NCBI GenBank assembly: GCA_034231615.1
Contig: CM067311.1
Coordinates: 11,976,660-12,040,659, forward strand
DNA length: 64,000 nucleotides
DNA from: Meghimatium bilineatum
Taxonomy: Eukaryota; Mollusca; Gastropoda; Stylommatophora; Philomycidae
Direction of reading: 5' to 3'
The notes under the pieces were generated by a model. It was not told the DNA's origin and did not search any database. It saw only the letters and a list, made by a program, of their open reading frames with translations. Positions 45,346 through 56,403 of this stretch are shown one piece after another; positions within the stretch are counted from its first letter, which is position 1; the number at the start of each line of letters is the position of its first letter. Made by a program: the position numbers and the translations under genes.

Positions 45346-45503
45346 AAAGGATTTTGTAGAAAATTTCTTTCACTAACTCTCCATTATAACTCCTTTGCTA
45401 AAGTGGTATTATTGTACAACTCTTCTATAGCAGTTTTCTTCTTTAGTAGTTGCTTGGTTTGTTGATGTTATGGTCCGTGGTGCATTTTCTTCCCTCCCTG
45501 TAT

Positions 45504-46440
45504 CATCATCATCATCAAGTGCCGTCTCCGCAACAAAGGTTGGCTGCAACGTATCTCCAACATCTCCTGTCTCTTGTCTTGGTGGTGCACTCTGCTAGAC
45601 TGTAACCTGTCCATCGTGTAATGTTACTCTCCCACTTGTATCTCTGCCTACCTCTTGCTCGCTTCCCTTTGACTTTACCCTCAAGTAAGGTCTTCAATAG
45701 GGTGTCATGTCTTTTAATGTGTCCAGAGTATTTTATTTGCCTGATCTTTATTTCTCTTAGTAGTTCTTTCTTCATATTAAGTGTTTTTAGCACCTCTTTA
45801 TTTGTTTTCTTCTCTTTCCATGATGTTCTCCCTATTCTTCTATATACCCACATCTCAAAGGCATCAATTTTGTCTTCTAATTGTTTATTTAGTGTCCATG
45901 TTTCTGAGCCATACATTAATATGGAATAGATGTAGCATTTTATAATTCTCATTTTTAACGTGTTTGTAATTTGTTTAGATATTAATAATTTCCTCATGTC
46001 ATTGAAGGTACTTTTAGCCATTCCTATTCTCCTTTTAACTTCTGTTTCACATCTGCCATCATTTGTGACTATGTGTCCAAGATATTGATACTGTTTTACT
46101 TGTTGTAGTTTCTCTCCCTGTATGTTTATGTTTACCTCCTGTTCTTCTGTGTTTTTGCTGATTATCATGGTTTTTGTTTTTTTGAATGTTTATATCCAGT
46201 CCATATTCATTACTTGATTTATTGACTTGATCTATTAGTCTTTGTAGTTCATGTTCACTTTCTGCTAAAAGAACAGTGTCATCTGCATATCTAATGTTGT
46301 TTATTATTTTCCCATTGATCTTGAGTCCTGGTATTTCTTCTATATTTTTAAAGATATTCTCTGTGTAGATATTAAATAGGCTTGGTGATAAAATGCATCC
46401 TTGTCTTACCCCTCTTTTTATTTCCTTTTTATTCCTCCCT
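45504..46440 (-). pseudogene. LINE L1-family reverse transcriptase, best copy
   Basis: Minus strand from KRGVRQGCILSPSLFNIYTE and IPGLKINGKIINNIRYADDT (YADD codons at 46279-46290) to ERLIDQV-like sequence, one frameshift near 46175, then a 217-residue open frame: QYQYLGHIVTNDGRCETEVK, YGSETWTLNKQLEDKIDAFE, IKRHDTLLKTLLEGKVKGKR, ending CCGDGT and a (GAT)n tail. Lacks the N-terminal endonuclease. Confidence 0.92.
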
Positions 46441-46571
46441 GTATAGTGTTTGCAAATCTGGAATTTCTGTTGATGTTATAAGTACTTCTTCTGATGTTCG
46501 TTGTGTGACTGTGAACTAACCGAGGCTGGTCCCATCTGAAACCTTAACTAAGTCTTAGCTTCTAAAAGACT

Positions 46572-46815
46572 TCCCGTAGTCGTAACCTTCTCTAACAGAT
46601 ACCATGTTATTTCGACAGGCCGACGTTGTGCTTGAACTAGTTACGAGCACGGCGTGGGTGAGCGGAACAACAAAGAAACCTTTTGCAAGTGCCAGAGTTG
46701 TGCCCTGATGTCGACGTCTGTTTCGGCAACATTGGACTCAAAACACCATCGAGTCAAATGGCTGCTGGAACAGAGGGCGGAGCACTTATGGGAATGCCCC
46801 ACGTGCTGTGAGGCC
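46572..46815 (+). repeat. Left arm of a 240-bp inverted repeat pair
   Basis: GACAGGCCGACGTTGTGCTT, CCCTGATGTCGACGTCTGTT and CACTTATGGGAATGCCCCAC match the reverse complement of 51050-51275. The encoded piece with C..C clusters (CKCQSCALMS, WECPTCCEA) is not recognised. Confidence 0.8.
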
Positions 46816-46829
46816 ACTTTCCAATCAAG

Positions 46830-47970
46830 AATAGCTTCTAAAAGAAAGGAAACTGTATTGCACAAAGATTTCTTTAATAACACCTTTATTTCATGGACAT
46901 AAATTACGTGAGGACAATCTATAGTATAACATATAACACATTAATTCAGTCCTTATACTCACATGAAAGGAGGCAGTTCATTCCTTGGCTATAGGCTTAC
47001 AGCCTATTGTTTCTATTTTCAATTTAATGAGTCTATCCCAGCTATCCGACCTAATTATCATATTTAAAAATAGTTCATAAAATTGATTGACAGTCACTAT
47101 AAACCTATCCTTCAAGTCTATAGTTTGCAGTGGTCGAGGGTAATTATATTATTGGTCCGGTTATCCAAATAAAATCGAAAATAAAGCTGGTGGGGATACT
47201 GATAATGTAGTGTTCAATGTTCATAAACTTGGCCCATCCATTGGCTAGTGAGTTTACACAATTTAACAGGGGTGATTTTCATAACGTAGGGCTCACAGCT
47301 TATTCACTAAGCAATCCCATTGACTTGAAAACATACATCTCACACTTCTGAAGATGATTGCTCCCAAAGTAATGTTGACTGTTTGAGTCTTCAAGAAAAG
47401 ACAACAGGTCATCCATATTTAAGGCCTTTTTTTTATCCCGGGTTTTATCCCGAAACAGCCTCGAAATTGAGTAAATCTTCGTACAGGCTCATTCGGTAAA
47501 TAAAATTTCAGAAAGACAGAAACTCTGGTGAAATTTATAAAAATACGCTGCAGTAACAAGAAAAGAAACTACAAATACTCCCTTTGCGATGAAAAGTAAG
47601 CTGGAAAAAATGAGGAAAGCTTCACACAGGTTCACTCGGTAAATACGGCTTCAAAAAGGCAGGTAAGACATAATAAAAATACGTGGCAATTTCAATCGAC
47701 AAATCTTCCAATAACTGCTGCAAATTTAACTCTGGGCGTTAACACTGGGCGATCAATCACGTTGGAGAAATCCAACAACATATATGAAACCTAACTAATG
47801 ACTAAACGAACTCTTCGGTGGTGAGGAATACACACGCACAATATTTCCACTGCTCTGCTGCATTGAGAATATGACGACGTTTGAGAATATAGCTTCTCAC
47901 TTTCCCTACCTCTGTCATAAGACGAAGATTTTGTAGGATAGATTTCTCATTCTCTCTAATTTCATCAATT
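46830..47970. other. No gene recognised; one internal duplication
   Basis: Two related blocks about 150 bases apart (CAGGCTCATTCGGTAAATA near 47480 and CAGGTTCACTCGGTAAATA near 47628). The minus-strand piece IDEIRENEKSILQNLRLMTE next to the CT array has protein-like composition but no known match. Confidence 0.45.
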
Positions 47971-47975
47971 TGGCC

Positions 47976-48371
<396 letters not shown>

Positions 48372-48379
48372 GTCAAACC

Positions 48380-49360
48380 ATTAGAATATTTCGTATTCTG
48401 TGATGAGTATATTAATTTAGAAGCAATTTCACCACAGGTAAACCATACAAGGTGTCACGTTTTTGACGACTTACACAAATACCTGACTAATTTTTGTCAC
48501 TTTCTATAAACAGATTAATAACCTTTCTACTGCTATTTTACTTCTAACATATAAGCTTTTATCACAACCTACTCCTACTCACTCCTAAATCTAATATTCT
48601 ATCTATAACACTAGAATTCACAATATTCACTCTGACACTTTACAATAATATAGGAGCTCCTAATAAAACCAATATGCTGCAAATTCACCCGAAATTACGT
48701 TGTACATCTTGCACTCCAACAATCCTCTTGATAAAATATTATAGCGTTCGAAGAACCATGTCCTGCTTTATGGAGAGTTCCCCGATTATTCATTCTCTAC
48801 ATGGCTGAGCTGTTATTTAGTTGCAAGCAAATGAACGACTGATCACTAAAGATTGATTACAATCCGTTATATTAAATTTTTTAATGTGAATATTGCTGAA
48901 TACTCATGTGCATTCATATTTTTGTCCGCAAATTTTTTCCTACTAACCTAGTTTTACTCTAGTTTGCGCCACTCACGGCTGTCAACAACTTTCTAAAGAA
49001 TATTACGCTCTATAGGCATCCTTTCTTAAACTAACAGTTTTTAGCAATATTTTATTCTCCCCTACCATTCTCGTGCTTTGGTCAGGGCTGGTTGAATATT
49101 CGCGCTAACTAACTCGCCAATAATCCTGTCTCAACATTTACTAACAGTTATTTTCTTATGGTTCTATTTTATCTTCTTTACTTTTTAAAAGTACCATTTG
49201 AGCAAAATAAAGCACAGCTGATTTTAGTGTTATTATTCGTCAATTTTTCTTATCCAATTCCCGGCAAACCCGACAGTTTCTTCAATTCCCCCCCCCCTTC
49301 TTCCTTCCAAAGTTGGGCTAGATTGAGGAAACAAATTCAATTGTCCTAAATGTATCTTTT
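48380..49360. other. No gene recognised
   Basis: AT-rich, no supported feature. A short poly-C tract lies near 49290. Confidence 0.4.
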
Positions 49361-49361
49361 C

Positions 49362-49517
49362 TTCTTCAGCGTTCATTCTCAAACTCCCGCCAGATCTCTC
49401 TTGTAGCAGAAAAATGGCCGTACTAGATTTCCAGCAGGATGTAGTCCAGAGAATGGAAATGCGTTGTGTCGCCGTTTTATTTGCGCCAATGGCCCGACAC
49501 ATCCGTATTCAGCGGAA
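49362..49517 (-). mobile_element. SINE-B copy, near consensus
   Basis: Minus strand starts CCGCTGAATACGGATGTGTC and ends GAGAATGAACGCTGAAGAAG. Good match to other copies. Confidence 0.85.
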
Positions 49518-49865
49518 TTTATCTTTTTTTAAAAATTGTGCAGACTCAACTGCCCTTCTAGGATTCAAATGCCTTCTATCCCCTCTTTCATCCAAATCAT
49601 TAATCAATTCATTCATCTAAACAATGATTTATTCAATCAAATAAATTCAATCAATTTATTCAATCAAATACACATGCATCTTATTATACAGTTTAAAAAT
49701 ACAGTATTTAACAATTATTAACTTAACCATTTCACCTATAAATTTGTGCGTACTAAATTACACATGGACTTCTCTCCATCCATAATCTCCGTTATATTTG
49801 TTCAAAAATTCGTAATTTATGGGTTAATGAGTATTTTACAACTCTTGGCTTCTTCCTGTCAACAA

Positions 49866-50708
49866 TCTTCTGTTATACTTGTCTGTTATACTTCTGTTAT
49901 ACTTGTCTGTTATACTTCTGTTATACTTGCCTGTTATACTTGTCTGTTATACTTCTGTTATACTTGCCTGTTATACTTGTCTGTTATACTTCTGTTACAC
50001 TTGCCTGTTATGCTTCTGTTATACTTGCCTGTTATACTTCTGTTATACTTGTCTGTTACACTTCTGTTATACGTCTGTTATACTTGTCTGTTATACTTGT
50101 CTGTTATACTTGACTGTTATACTTGTCTGCTTTACTTGTCTGTTATACTTCTGTTATACTTGCCTGTTATACTTGTCTGTTATACTTCTGTTATACCTGT
50201 CTGTTATACTTGTCTGTTATACCTCTGTTATATGTGTCTTTTATACTTGTCTGTTATACTTGTCTGTTATACTTGTCTGTTATACTTCTGTTATACTTGT
50301 CTGTTATACTTGTCTGTTATACTTGTCTGTTATAGTTCTGAATATAGTTATGGTGTACTTGTCTGTTATATGCTTCTGTTATACTTCTGTTATACGTCTG
50401 TTATACTTGTCTGTTATACTTCTGTTATACTTGCCTGTTATACTTGTTTGTTATACTTCTGTTATACTTGTCTGTTATACTTGTCTGTTATACTTCTGTT
50501 ATACGTGTCTGTTATACTTGTCTGTTATACTTGTCTGTTATACTTGTCTGTTATACTTCTGTTATACTTCTGTTATACTTGTCTGTTATACGTGTCTGTA
50601 ATAGTTCTGAATATAGTTCTGTTGTACTTGTCTGTTATATGCTTCTGTTATACTTCTGTTATACTTGTATATTATACTTCTGTTATACTTCTGTTATACT
50701 TGTCTGAA
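49866..50708 (+). repeat. Mixed 10-bp and 15-bp tandem array
   Basis: TTATACTTGTCTG and TTATACTTCTG units interleave about 60 times, with two longer inserts carrying GTTCTGAATATAGTT (near 50335 and 50605). Those two inserts are about 270 bases apart, which suggests a higher-order duplication. Frames are artefacts. Confidence 0.95.
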
Positions 50709-50756
50709 GATTCCTCATTTATTAACTAATGACTACTTCATAAGGCTTCATGACTA

Positions 50757-50912
50757 AGGCGTATCCCACATGTCCACTTCCGTATCCCACATGTCCACTT
50801 CCGTATCCCACATGTCCACTTCCGTATCCCACATGTCCACTTCCGTATCCCACATGTCCACTTCCGTATCCCACATGTCCACTTCCGTATCCCACATGTC
50901 CACTTTCGTATC
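50757..50912 (+). repeat. 21-bp tandem array
   Basis: Seven near-identical copies of CGTATCCCACATGTCCACTT plus C. Confidence 0.96.
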
Positions 50913-51049
50913 ACTGAAATCGATGGTTACCTAATATCCACCTTAGAGGATTCGAGTTCCTCCTCCGACCTATTCTCTGACAATAACTCCACCTCCTTCC
51001 TCCGATTTACATGTTCCGGTCGAATGGCTATTACTTCTTGATTCTTGAT

Positions 51050-51412
51050 TAGAAACTGGCCTCACAGCACGTGGGGCATTCCCATAAGTGCTCCGCCCTC
51101 TGTTCCAGCAGCCATTCTAATGCTACCGAAACAGACGTCGACATCAGGGCACAACTCAAGCCCTTGCGACAGGTTTCTTTGTTGTTCTGCTCATCCACAC
51201 CGTGCCCGTAACTAGTTCAAGCACAACGTCGGCCTGTCGGAACAACATAGTAACTGTTATCGAAGGTTATGACTACGAGATTGTATAGATGACGTGCCAT
51301 GAAGCTTCTATAAGAAGATAACCTCAATATAAAGGCATGTCATCTACTAAGGTTTTCTGTTCCATGGTTGGTTTGTCTAGTGAGCCCCACAGACGCAACC
51401 GCATACGCGAAT
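51050..51412 (-). repeat. Right arm of the inverted pair plus dispersed repeat E
   Basis: 51050-51275 pairs with 46572-46815. 51285-51412 continues, on the minus strand, as repeat E (ATGCGGTTGCGTCTGTGGGG), also found at 10741-10880. So the arm and repeat E may be parts of one longer element of at least 360 bp. Confidence 0.75.
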
Positions 51413-51562
51413 TACCGCATTACTTGTCATTTGGAAGATTAATTTTATAGACAACACAATAAATCATTAATTATATATCAATTATGGTAGTTCACTGATC
51501 AAGTCTTTTTCAAAATGACATAATCTGTCTCCCATTTATCATCTTTTCTATATACTAAACTG

Positions 51563-52170
51563 TGAACTGGAGTACATTGTACACTGCTGCGCCTTGGGGT
51601 AAAATGTGCACTACTGTAGTTTGGAGTGCAGTGTGCATCTCTGTGGCTTGGAGTGCAGTGTACTCTGCAGTTAGTTGGAGTACAGTGTGCATATCTGTGA
51701 CTTGGAGTGCAGTGTACTCTGCAGTTAGTTGGAGTACAGTGTGCATCTCTGTGACTTGGAGTGCAGTGTACTCTGCAGTTAGTTGGAGTACAGTGTGCAT
51801 CTCTGTTACTTGGAGTGCAGTGTACTCTGCAGTTAGTTGGAGTACAGTGTAAACTGCTGTGACTTGGAGTACAGTGTACACTGCTGCGACGTGGAGTACG
51901 GTGTACACTGCTGAGAGTTTGAGTACGGTGTACAGTGCTGTGAACTGGAGTACATTGTACATCACTGTGATTTGGAGTACAGTGTAAACTGCTGTGACTT
52001 GGAGTACAGTGAACACTGCTGTGACTTGGAGTACGGTGTACACTACTGAGAGTTTGAGTACATTGTACACTACTGAGAGTTTGAGTACATTGTACACTAC
52101 TGAGAGTTTGAGTACATTGTACACTACTGAGAGTTTGAGTACATTGTACACTACTGTGAATTGGAGTATT
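51563..52170 (+). repeat. 27-bp tandem array with dimeric higher-order unit
   Basis: About 22 copies of a unit like GACTTGGAGTACAGTGTACA plus CTGCTGT. At 51620-51850 two variant units alternate, giving a 54-bp higher-order period. At 52030-52160 a different variant (GAGAGTTTGAGTACATTGTA) is homogenised. The core GTACAnTGTAC is palindromic. Both strands stay open because 27 is divisible by three, so reading frames here are artefacts. Confidence 0.95.
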
Positions 52171-52702
52171 CTTGACATGAAATATAGCCCTTGAAAAAAA
52201 ACATATTGCACATAGGAAACAGAAGTTTCATCGCTCATAATTCCTGGAGAATTAAAGTATCAACAAGTATCCGACTAAAGTCTCGGTGAGCCGAGGAATA
52301 GTTCTTTCAACCCAAGACCAGAATCTATTGTGTGTTAAACTAGTTCCAAGCTCCGCTATTTTTACAATAAAAACATGGTTTTTTCATACTTATTCTTATA
52401 GTAACATCACCATGATTCCAATCTGGTTATTTCGTAACGTTTGATGGTACAAAATGTTGAAGACTCAAGTACAATCTCCGAAGGTAACATTCATTCCGTT
52501 GTTTGTTTCAGACTCTAGGAGCCGGGGCACTCACTTTTTAACATAAAACAGCCACTAAAATTTGAGCTGTGTAAATACACGGGCTAATATCACGCGATAA
52601 CAGTTTACATACAATAACTCTCTTGGACGTTCGACTTTAGTTTTATGTTTTCGACTATCTTCGCCCGCGACTGAGTTCTGCTCTAAAACAAAGTGGAACA
52701 AA
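52170..52702. other. 5' flank of the sperm-protein gene
   Basis: Stretch between the 27-bp array and the ATG. It holds no recognised repeat. The last 80 bases before the ATG are richer in CpG than the surroundings (TTCGACTATCTTCGCCCGCG). No unambiguous TATA box or H1 promoter box is seen. It probably holds the promoter and the short 5' UTR. Confidence 0.4.
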
Positions 52703-53182
52703 ATGGCGTCCGAATCAGTGTCGGATCATCACTCCAGCGACACAAATAGTAGAATTACGGTAGATACCGTAATTTTAGCGCTGGAGTCTTTGAAAGAAGC
52801 TAAGGGTTCGTCCATGAGTACCTTGAAAAAGTACTTCTCATCGAACCTGCCTGACCATATTTCATCAAATGAGATATCCCTCCAATTGAAGAAAGCCCTC
52901 GCGAAAGGTATTCGCGAGGGTAAAATTTCCCAGATGGGTATGTCAAAGTTCCTTATCGGACAGGATGACGACGACGACGGTAGCAAAAAACGACGTCGTC
53001 GAAATCTAGATGATGATGAGGAGAGACCCCATCGAAGGAGACGACGATCACGACGCCGATGTCGTCGCAGGAGGAGGCGCAGGTGCAGGAGGAGAAGGAG
53101 AAGGTGTAGGCGTAGGAGTCGATCGCGACGTCGTTGTCGTAGGCGACGGCGTTGCAGGAGACGACGACGCTACAGACGTTAA
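52703..53182 (+). CDS. Protamine-like sperm nuclear basic protein (H1-like winged helix plus Arg/Cys tail)
   Basis: Predicted DNA-binding protein that would compact sperm chromatin. Seen: 159 residues in a single exon. Residues about 18-86 fit the linker-histone H15 fold (VDTVILALESLKEAKGSS, then LKKYF, then ISLQLKKALAKGIREGKISQ, ending KFLIG). Residues 88-92 are DDDDD and 103-107 are DDDEE, with a KKRRRR stretch between them. Residues 111-159 contain 40 Arg, five Cys (120, 128, 135, 145, 151), three Ser and one Tyr. The chosen ATG has a good context (A at -3, G at +4) and precedes the whole domain. Known: PL-type sperm proteins of molluscs and tunicates derive from histone H1 and keep the winged helix. 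Inferred: the Cys residues may cross-link or bind zinc in mature sperm. The tail uses mixed CGN and AGR codons. Other nearby sequence is all repeat. The alternative is a somatic H1 variant, but a Lys-poor, Arg-rich tail argues against that. Confidence 0.88.
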   Translation: MASESVSDHHSSDTNSRITVDTVILALESLKEAKGSSMSTLKKYFSSNLPDHISSNEISLQLKKALAKGIREGKISQMGMSKFLIGQDDDDDGSKKRRRRNLDDDEERPHRRRRRSRRRCRRRRRRRCRRRRRRCRRRSRSRRRCRRRRRCRRRRRYRR

Positions 53183-53217
53183 TCACTTCTTTCCTGTATT
53201 TTAATTTTATTTTTTAC

Positions 53218-53233
53218 GGTCCTTTTCAGGACC
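53218..53233 (+). promoter_or_regulatory. Histone-type 3' stem-loop
   Basis: GGTCCTTTTCAGGACC forms a perfect 6-bp stem with a TTTC loop. It matches the SLBP-bound 3' end signal of replication-dependent histone mRNAs (usual form GGCTCTTTTCAGAGCC). It starts 35 bases after the stop codon of the sperm-protein gene, within the usual histone spacing, and is followed by AATCCA where histones usually have ACCCA. No clear purine-rich downstream element for U7 snRNA is evident. It implies that the gene is, or recently was, expressed with a histone-type mRNA end. Confidence 0.9.
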
Positions 53234-53285
53234 AATCCATCAGTACCACTTTTCTAAATATTTGGTTTGGTTTATAGACTACTTA

Positions 53286-53291
53286 AATAAA
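53286..53291 (+). promoter_or_regulatory. Possible polyadenylation signal
   Basis: AATAAA lies about 53 bases beyond the histone stem-loop, right where the 27-bp array begins. Some histone genes carry both a stem-loop and a backup poly(A) signal, used in non-dividing or germ cells. In AT-rich DNA such a hexamer can arise by chance. Confidence 0.4.
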
Positions 53292-53815
53292 GTAAACATA
53301 TATAAATAATATAAGTACAGTAAGTATCTATAGACAATATAAGTACAGTAAGCATATAAAGACAATATAAGTACAGTAAGCATATACAGACAATATAAGT
53401 ACAGTAAGCATATACAGACAATATAAGTACAGTAAGTATCTATAGACAATATAAGTACAGTAAGCATATAAAGACAATATAAGTACAGTAAGCATATACA
53501 GACAATATAAGTACAGTAAGCATATACAGACAATATAAGTACAGTAAGTATCTATAGACAATATAAGTACAGTAAGCATATAAAGACAATATAAGTACAG
53601 TAAGCAAATACAGACAATATAAGTACAGTAAGCAAATACAGACAATATAAGTACAGTAAGTATCTATAGACAATATAAGTACAGTAAGCATATAAAGACA
53701 ATATAAGTACAGTAAGCAAATACAGACAATATAAGTACAGTAAGCATATACAGACAATATAAGTACAGTAAGCATATACAGACAATATAAGTACAGTAAG
53801 CATATATAGACAAAA
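53287..53815 (+). repeat. 27-bp tandem array with 4-mer higher-order unit
   Basis: About 19 copies of a unit like AGACAATATAAGTACAGTAA plus GCATATA, starting about 105 bases after the sperm-protein stop codon. The variant TATCTATAG recurs roughly every 108 bases (near 53327, 53436, 53544 and 53649), which shows four-unit higher-order repeats. Minus-strand reading frames through it are artefacts. Confidence 0.95.
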
Positions 53816-53989
53816 TATATCATTTCAACAAAAAAGGAGATCTTCCTATAAACTTGTTTAATAAAGCCGTGCACTTTGTTATTTCTTTTTCATTAATAAG
53901 TTGATTTTAGAAAATACACAAGGAGGAGAAGGGGGAGGGAACTGGAAGCTTTGTTGTGCTAACTAATATAACGTTTTATTTTTATACGG

Positions 53990-54050
53990 CTGGATGGGGA
54001 ATATAGTATGGGGAATATAGTATGGGGAATATAGTATGGGGAATATAATG
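53990..54050 (+). repeat. 14-bp mini-array
   Basis: Four copies of TGGGGAATATAGTA. Confidence 0.9.
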
Positions 54051-54118
54051 TGATAGATACATTTTCAGTCAATAATGTCTAAATGTCTAGTACTAAAAGT
54101 GTGTCCTCATTACCTAAG

Positions 54119-54307
54119 TGCTGCCGAAGACGGATGTGTCGGGCCACTGGCGCAAATAAAACTGTATGTTTTATATATAACGCATTTAATACACAACGCA
54201 TTTCCATTCTCTGGACTACTTCCTGCTGGAAATCTAGTAGGACCATGGTTCTGCTGTAAGGGAGATCCAGCGGGAGTTTGAGAATGAACGAAGAAGAAGA
54301 AGAAGAA
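54119..54307 (+). mobile_element. SINE-B copy with internal duplication
   Basis: CGAAGACGGATGTGTCGGGC to GAATGAACGAAGAAGAAGAA. An extra block (TGTATGTTTTATATATAACG then CATTTAATACAC) is inserted before the AACGCATTTCC site. Confidence 0.83.
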
Positions 54308-54309
54308 TT

Positions 54310-55690
54310 CCCTAAGTGTGAAGGGAACTTACTTTCATACCCCAATATTTTCTAGTATTTATTAAGCATGGTTACACATTTTGTGGCATGTTCTATTGTT
54401 TATAAACACGATCTATTCTACTCATGTAGAATGACGAGTACATGTTTCAGACTCTTAGCTCGGAACGTCCAAGTGTTAGCTTTGATATTGTTTCCAGATT
54501 GTCAAATAGTTACTTAACTGTATGATTATATTTAGTATTGCTTCTAGATTGTTATCAAGATGAGCTAACGGTCAGTGAGCAGTTGGTCAAAGACAAGACA
54601 CTGCCACCGGGTTCGATATACACATGTGTACCAAAGTTCACATATTGGTCACTTTAAGACCAAATTTCCATGTATGTATTTCAGACTCTTAGCTCGGAAC
54701 GTCTAAGTGGTACATTTGTTACAATAGAAAGACCAGATACAGCGAATAATAACACAGATATTTTCGTGGTAAGTTAGCCAAAGAGGACTAGATAATAATT
54801 TTTACAATAATATTACTGAAAATTTAGTTAATACATAGTGAAAAGTAGGATGTATACTGTATCTATACACAGAACAGATAAGTACCCTTATCGTTTTCAT
54901 AGATGTTTACAAGTCTAGAGAAAACTTACATCAAAATAGCATTAGAAAAGCCCAAATCAAGCTATCAATAACATACATGTGTCTTGTATAATGAATGAAT
55001 GTTGATCATTACAGAGAGGTAATATACATTTATAAAAATGCAGCATTATGGGAAATTCAGCATTTTCTTAGAGTGTTTTTTCTTACATCAAGGGCCTACC
55101 TTTTTTGCGGAAAGCGAAACGATATTTATGCAATATTTTCCAGCAAATTATTTTCCTTTTCTAATCGTTCTATAATTATCGATCCGTCATGGTTCGGGGT
55201 CGAGATAGTTATTTTAGAAGGGTGGGTCTCTCAGTGGGTGACACGAATATGTCGAATCCGAAAGCAGCACTTTTGATTGCAACAGAATTGTAGATATCTA
55301 ACGGAATTAACGATTACGGCAGCCAATGTCTACATAGGACTAATCATGTAATAAATGTCGTCCTAAAACTACACACAATTTCGGATTAGTGCAGATTTTT
55401 TTTCAAAAGTGTGAACGGTATGCCATTGTTGTGGGACACAACTGTTCTTAGTATTTTATACACAATTTAGAAATTTGATCAGTTTTTGCAATAGTTTACT
55501 AAAATTTTGGCCATAAACTGTTCCAACCATCTGGGAACCCTGATTTACACGTGCTTTTTAGATCAGTGTTTAGCAACATTTTTCAACTATGGACCAACTA
55601 TAAAGTGCAAATTGTTTTCATGCTTCCCATCATCACACAAGAGCCTACAATAAGCTTTAAACACCAGCACGATGCAGAAGTAAATCAGAA
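54310..55690. other. No gene recognised
   Basis: One 30-bp duplication (TTTCAGACTCTTAGCTCGGA then ACGTC) at 54446 and 54681. A hAT-like terminus at 55562-55580 (GATCAGTGTTTAGCAACAT). Nothing else supported. Confidence 0.45.
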
Positions 55691-55890
55691 TGTGTCTTTC
55701 CAAACTTTAATTCGAATTTGTCTTTGTTTGCTTTAATTGAAATCATTCAGCCGTTTACACTTTCAAGCAATTGAACGCACCCGATCACCTATTCTAGGGC
55801 CCATGTCTGTAATGAAACGTGTCCTTCCTTGCTTCTAAATTGAGTTCAGCCAAATCACACAATTATATCTGAATAATTTTATAATTATTA
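55690..55890 (+). repeat. Dispersed repeat F, copy 1
   Basis: TTCCAAACTTTAATTCGAAT, AAGCAATTGAACGCACCCGA and AACGTGTCCTTCCTTG recur in diverged form at 60340-60490. Non-coding. Confidence 0.65.
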
Positions 55891-55994
55891 CTCCGTGAAA
55901 TAGATCGCAAGCCTATGATATTTTTTGGGAGAACTTACTCTGTGAATTAGATTGGGGTCCTATAATATTTTGGGAGAAAGTAGTCTGTGAATTA

Positions 55995-56122
55995 TGTTTT
56001 GTTTGTTTTGCGTTCGCTCCATTGTAATCATCACGGATATCCGTGTGATTTCCGCCGGGAGCGTGATTACTTTGTGCCACCGTTATGCGCCTTGTAGGCA
56101 TAGCACATCCGATTTCGGCATG
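55995..56122 (-). mobile_element. SINE-A-related insertion in the 45-bp array
   Basis: Flanked by AGTCTGTGAATTA at 55982-55994 and 56123-56135, a 13-bp duplication. On the plus strand, TTTGCGTTCGCTCC at the left and TAGCACATCCGATTTCGGCA at the right match SINE-A landmarks; the middle is divergent, so it may be a third subfamily. Confidence 0.7.
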
Positions 56123-56189
56123 AGTCTGTGAATTAGATTGGGATCCTATAATATTTTGAGAGAAGTTACTCTGTGAATTAGATTGGGGT

Positions 56190-56403
56190 TCGCCATGTGT
56201 ACATGTGGACAGGCAGCACAGAGTGCCAAACATATACTTCAAGAGTGTTCTGAGCATGAAACGCTGAGGCAGACATATTGGCCAGAGGAAACAACACTGG
56301 AATCAAAGCTCTATGGACCACTGTATGAACTACAAAAGACAATGAGTTTTATTAAGGAGACAGAATTACAGATATAGACATGTTTCAAGTGAACGAAAGA
56401 AGA
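56190..56403 (+). mobile_element. RNase H LINE (R-c) 3' end inserted in the 45-bp array
   Basis: Encodes CTCGQAAQSAKHILQECSEH, ETLRQTYWPEETTLESKLYG and ETELQI, stop, then GAACGAAAGAAG. Flanked by AGATTGGGGT at 56180-56189 and 56404-56413, a 10-bp duplication. Very similar to 34293-34715 (-). Confidence 0.88.

Noticed and set aside
53010-53204. Alternative +1 frame overlapping the Arg tail (Gly/Asp/Val-rich)
   Set aside because: Shadow of the Arg-codon tail. It has no domain and the main frame carries the H15 fold.
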